DNA of 64,000 nt from Trichoplax adhaerens. Its lineage: Eukaryota; Placozoa; Uniplacotomia; Trichoplacea; Trichoplacidae. The position numbers and the translations under genes were made by a program. Location: positions 1,028,510-1,092,509 of the forward strand of contig NW_002060953.1 in assembly GCF_000150275.1 (NCBI RefSeq). The letters run 5' to 3'. Shown here piece by piece: positions 61,401-64,000 of the stretch (position 1 is the first letter of the stretch; every line of letters begins with the position of its first letter). Below the pieces are notes generated by a model that was not told where the DNA came from, did no database searches, and worked only from the letters and a program-made list of their open reading frames with translations.

Positions 61401-64000
61401 GGATTTTGTCTACGCTAGTCGATGTAAGGCAGAAAGTAAAGCACAAAGTAAAATTATGGCGATTAATGTTGAAAAAGAGTTGAAAGAATATCAAGCTAAA
61501 AATGCCATCAAATTAGTAGAATTAGAAGGTCAAAATCAACATGATCAAGTCATGATTAGTGTCGAAGGCGAAGCGAGTATCATTATTGCTGAAGCGAAAG
61601 GAGAAGCGGAAGCCATACGTGAAATTGCCAATGCTAATGCAAATATGGTTTTAGCTCAAGCTGAAAAAGAAGCCAACGATGCTCGAGCTGCTGGCAATGA
61701 AGCGAAAGCTAAAAAGATACTTGCTGAAGCTAATTATCAAGCTGAGATATTGAAAGCAGAAGCTGAAATTCAAGCTGTTCAAATATTAAGTGATGCCAAA
61801 ATAAAAGCCAATCAATTACGCTCTGAAAAAGAAGCAGAAATTATCAAGCAATGCTACGAAAATGAAGCACGAGTTATAGGTGAAAATTTTACAAGTTTAG
61901 ATGCTACTGGTGAGAAAGCAGGTAAAGTAAAAAGCGATGCAATTTTATTGAAAGCAGAAGAGAAATCGACATTTGTTGCTGTCAAAGCTGAACGAGAAGC
62001 GAAAGCTGCTGAAAATGATGGTGATCTCATTCGAGCTGCAGAACTTCGAGCAGAAGCTTGCACAAGTACTCATACCATTAAAGCAACTGCTCAAGCTGAT
62101 GCCACCTTAGCTGAAGCTGAAGAGAAAGCCGAAGCTATTACAGCTCAAAGTGAAAGCGATGCTATGGCTGCTATTCGAAAATCAATCGGTGAAGCAGAAT
62201 CAATCCTTGCTACTACTCGTGCTCAAGCTGAAAATGTTCGAATCGATTATAAACGAAAATCCAATGAAATATTACAAAAAGCAAAGATACAATCGCAAAA
62301 GTTACGCACTGAAGGGAAAGAAAAAGCTGCTGATGAATGCTTACGACGAGGTGAAGCAGAAGCAGCTAAAGTTGCAGCTGAAGGTGAAGCAAAATGTGGA
62401 AAAATTAATGCTGAAGGTGCTGCTAAAGCCGATAAAGCTAAAATTGCTGGTGAGGAAAAAGCTGTTCAAATTAAAACTGCTGCTAAAGCCAAAGTTACCG
62501 AAATGATGCTAGATGCAAAAGCCAATGCCAACAAAGTTAAAGAAGAAGCCAAAGCGACAGCTGTTCGCGAATCCAATACTATCTTAGCTCGAGGCTATCG
62601 TAAATCGCGCGATGAAGTTAAAGCTGTTGCTTTACAAGCTGAAGCAAATAAGGAATATTCTAAACAGATGGAAAAAGCGCAATCAACGACAGCAAAATTA
62701 CTTGCACAAAAAGATATTGAAGTAAAAGCAGTCAATGTTCAAGGAGAAGCTGAAATGGAAAGATTGAAAACTACTGCAGAAGCGGTTAGCGTTAAATCGC
62801 ATGCTAAAGCTGCTGCAATCACTGCTATCATGGACGCAGCAGCCGATACAGCGGTTAAAAAAATCAACCAAAAGAATGACCAAGTTATCCTACAGTCTGA
62901 AATGAAAGGGAGAGAAGATGCTGCTCGCTTATTAAAAGATGGTATTACTGAAGCAACAAGGATGATTATTGATGGTGAAGAGAAAGCTCAACGTTTAAAA
63001 ACTAAAGTAGCTATTGAAGCTGTCCGAGCTAGAGTATCTGCTGAAAGTGAAATATTACAATATACAGCGGATAAAGCTGAAGAGAAACGTGAAGGGATTC
63101 AACAATCGATTAAACAATTGACAGCACAAGCTGAACAAGAAATCAAGAAAGTCCTTACATCTGGTAATGAAGTTCGTGCTAATGCTATTCGAGAAGATTT
63201 AGCAACAAAAATTGAAGTGATGGAACTAGAAGGACAAGTACTGACCAAACATTTAAGTGAACGTGCTAAAATGGAAGCGGAACGTATCAAAATGGCTGGT
63301 AAAATTAAAGAAAATAAAATTTTAAAATTTGCCGAAGCTGATATTACCATTGCTACTGCAGCAACATTAGCTGAAGCGAGCAAAGAGAAAGCAATTAAAG
63401 ATGCTGAATTTGTCAAGAATAAATCTTTAGCTGAAGCCAATTTAGCTAAAAATAAAGGTGAAAAAGAAGAAGTTATTGATGCTATTATCAACGACGGTAA
63501 ACAAGAAGCGGAAAGAATTACTAAAGATGCTGAAGTAATTTCATTACGATTAATGGCAGAAGCACGCGCTAAAGCAACTAAATTAAGAGCCGAAGCAAGT
63601 GCTGAAGCTGAATTGTTAACCGCTGAACAAAATGCAGAAGTGTTAAAAAATCAAATGTCGGAAGCTGCCGATGCAGCGATTGTAACTGGCAAGAAAGAAG
63701 CTGCTAGCGTACGCTTAAAAGCGAAAGAAAATGCACGCGAATCGGATTTACGCAATAAAAAGAATGCCGCTACTCGTGCATTAGTTAATGGTGAAATAGC
63801 TGCTGAAGTTGCCTTAACAAAATCAGTAACAGATTCTATCCAAAAACGAGCTCATGGTGAAAATACCGCAGCGGTAACAACGATGGAAGGTAAAGTGAAA
63901 TCGATTAAAACAATCACTCATGGCGATATTGAGGCTGTCAAGATAAAATATGATGGTAAAATTGCTGAAGCTCAACTTCTTGGCGATGTTACTAGAGTGG
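55483..64000 (+). CDS. Giant hendecad coiled-coil protein with N-terminal EF-hand-like domain (3' end outside window)
   Basis: Exons 55483-55969, 57570-57629 and 59792-beyond 64000, all joined in phase 1, give at least 1585 residues with no stop in the last 4.2 kb. Residues 1-162 form a helical head with one EF-hand-like loop, DTERRGTISVME at 89-100 (Asp1, Glu3, Gly6, Ile8, Glu12 fit; Arg at position 5 does not), then RRWNRLINRRPLP and SFEEIEVELCNIP. From about residue 185 the protein is almost pure Ala/Glu/Lys/Ile helix. Spacing is 11 residues, for example KARGEADSIRL, KAEGKAESIKI, IAEAQAEIAEK and AGEEKAVQIKT, AAKAKVTEMML, DAKANANKVKE. Such hendecads form straight or slightly right-handed coiled coils, as in band-7/flotillin tails and the major vault protein helix. 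No membrane segment or signal peptide is seen. A structural or filament-like, possibly calcium-responsive role is inference; I do not recognise a named family. Confidence 0.82.
56390..56860 (+). repeat. 91-bp minisatellite in intron 1 of the hendecad gene
   Basis: The landmark CATGTTTAAGCGAC occurs at 56441, 56532, 56623 and 56714, spaced exactly 91 bp. Diverged copies extend to about 56100 and 57000. The unit contains TGAAAATCACCGTTGTCATT and TTATTTTATTCTTCACATCC. Short open frames here are repeat artefacts. Confidence 0.9.
58290..59240 (+). repeat. 92-bp minisatellite in intron 2 of the hendecad gene
   Basis: The landmark GTAAAATCA occurs at 58406, 58498, 58589, 58713, 58805, 58897 and 58989, spaced 92, 91, 124, 92, 92 and 92 bp, with diverged copies on both sides. 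The unit contains TTTGCTTCAATATTGAGTGG, TTGCCACAGTAAAAATGACT and CTCTTGCTCGCCCTTTCCTA. The 124-bp spacing carries a partial internal duplication. Sequence is unrelated to the 91-bp array in intron 1. Confidence 0.9.

Noticed and set aside
60084..63491. Ser/Ala-rich open frames on the minus strand under the hendecad exon
   Set aside because: They are antisense shadows of GCT/GAA/AAA-rich codons, with no independent support.

Overview
This is an AT-rich, intron-dense eukaryotic nuclear sequence. The genes are animal-type: a phospholipase C-related PRIP/PLCL protein, a BAF53/ACTL6-type actin-related protein, the nucleoporin Nup62, and a PTB-domain adaptor with a Src-like N-terminus. Many introns are short (some 42-50 nt), exons are small, and spacers are full of minisatellites. 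An early-branching animal such as a placozoan (Trichoplax or Hoilungia) fits best; that is inference, since no species marker is present. All gene models were spliced by hand from both strands. They are supported by phase-consistent GT-AG junctions (one AT-AC) and by similarity to family sequences known from memory.

Layout. 1-3144: gene-free, degenerate repeats. 3145-10256 (-): ten-exon gene for a 767-residue protein with a myristoylation/SH4-like start, a PTB domain and a glutamine-rich coiled-coil tail. 10257-16344: gene-poor spacer with an inverted repeat and two tandem arrays (120 bp and about 204 bp). 16345-20803 (+): Nup62, twelve exons, with tandemly duplicated 45-nt micro-exons, some of which have lost their acceptor. 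22453-36501 (-): PLCL/PRIP, 29 exons, 1087 residues, with a 6.5 kb intron holding an 81-bp minisatellite and a 181-nt intron that looks U12-type AT-AC. 38400-40600: GTAC-rich arrays with a possible inverted-repeat element. 40683-40755 (-): tRNA-Lys(UUU). 41870-45131 (-): ACTL6/BAF53, 15 exons, 432 residues. 45405-47690: a 189-bp satellite with a 259-bp variant. 48077-52299 (+): scattered, partly broken leucine-rich-repeat and protein-kinase exons, best read as a decaying receptor-like pseudogene. 54804-54942 (-): one unassigned candidate exon. 55483-64000 (+, runs off the end): an EF-hand-like head followed by more than 1,400 residues of 11-residue-repeat (hendecad) coiled coil.

The genes do not form one pathway: nuclear pore transport (Nup62), chromatin remodelling (ACTL6), inositol phosphate/phosphatase scaffolding (PLCL) and membrane adaptor signalling (PTB protein). 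The most notable observations are the AT-AC intron and partly preserved active site in PLCL, the exon micro-duplication in Nup62, the hendecad giant, and the Src-like leader on a PTB/poly-Q protein.
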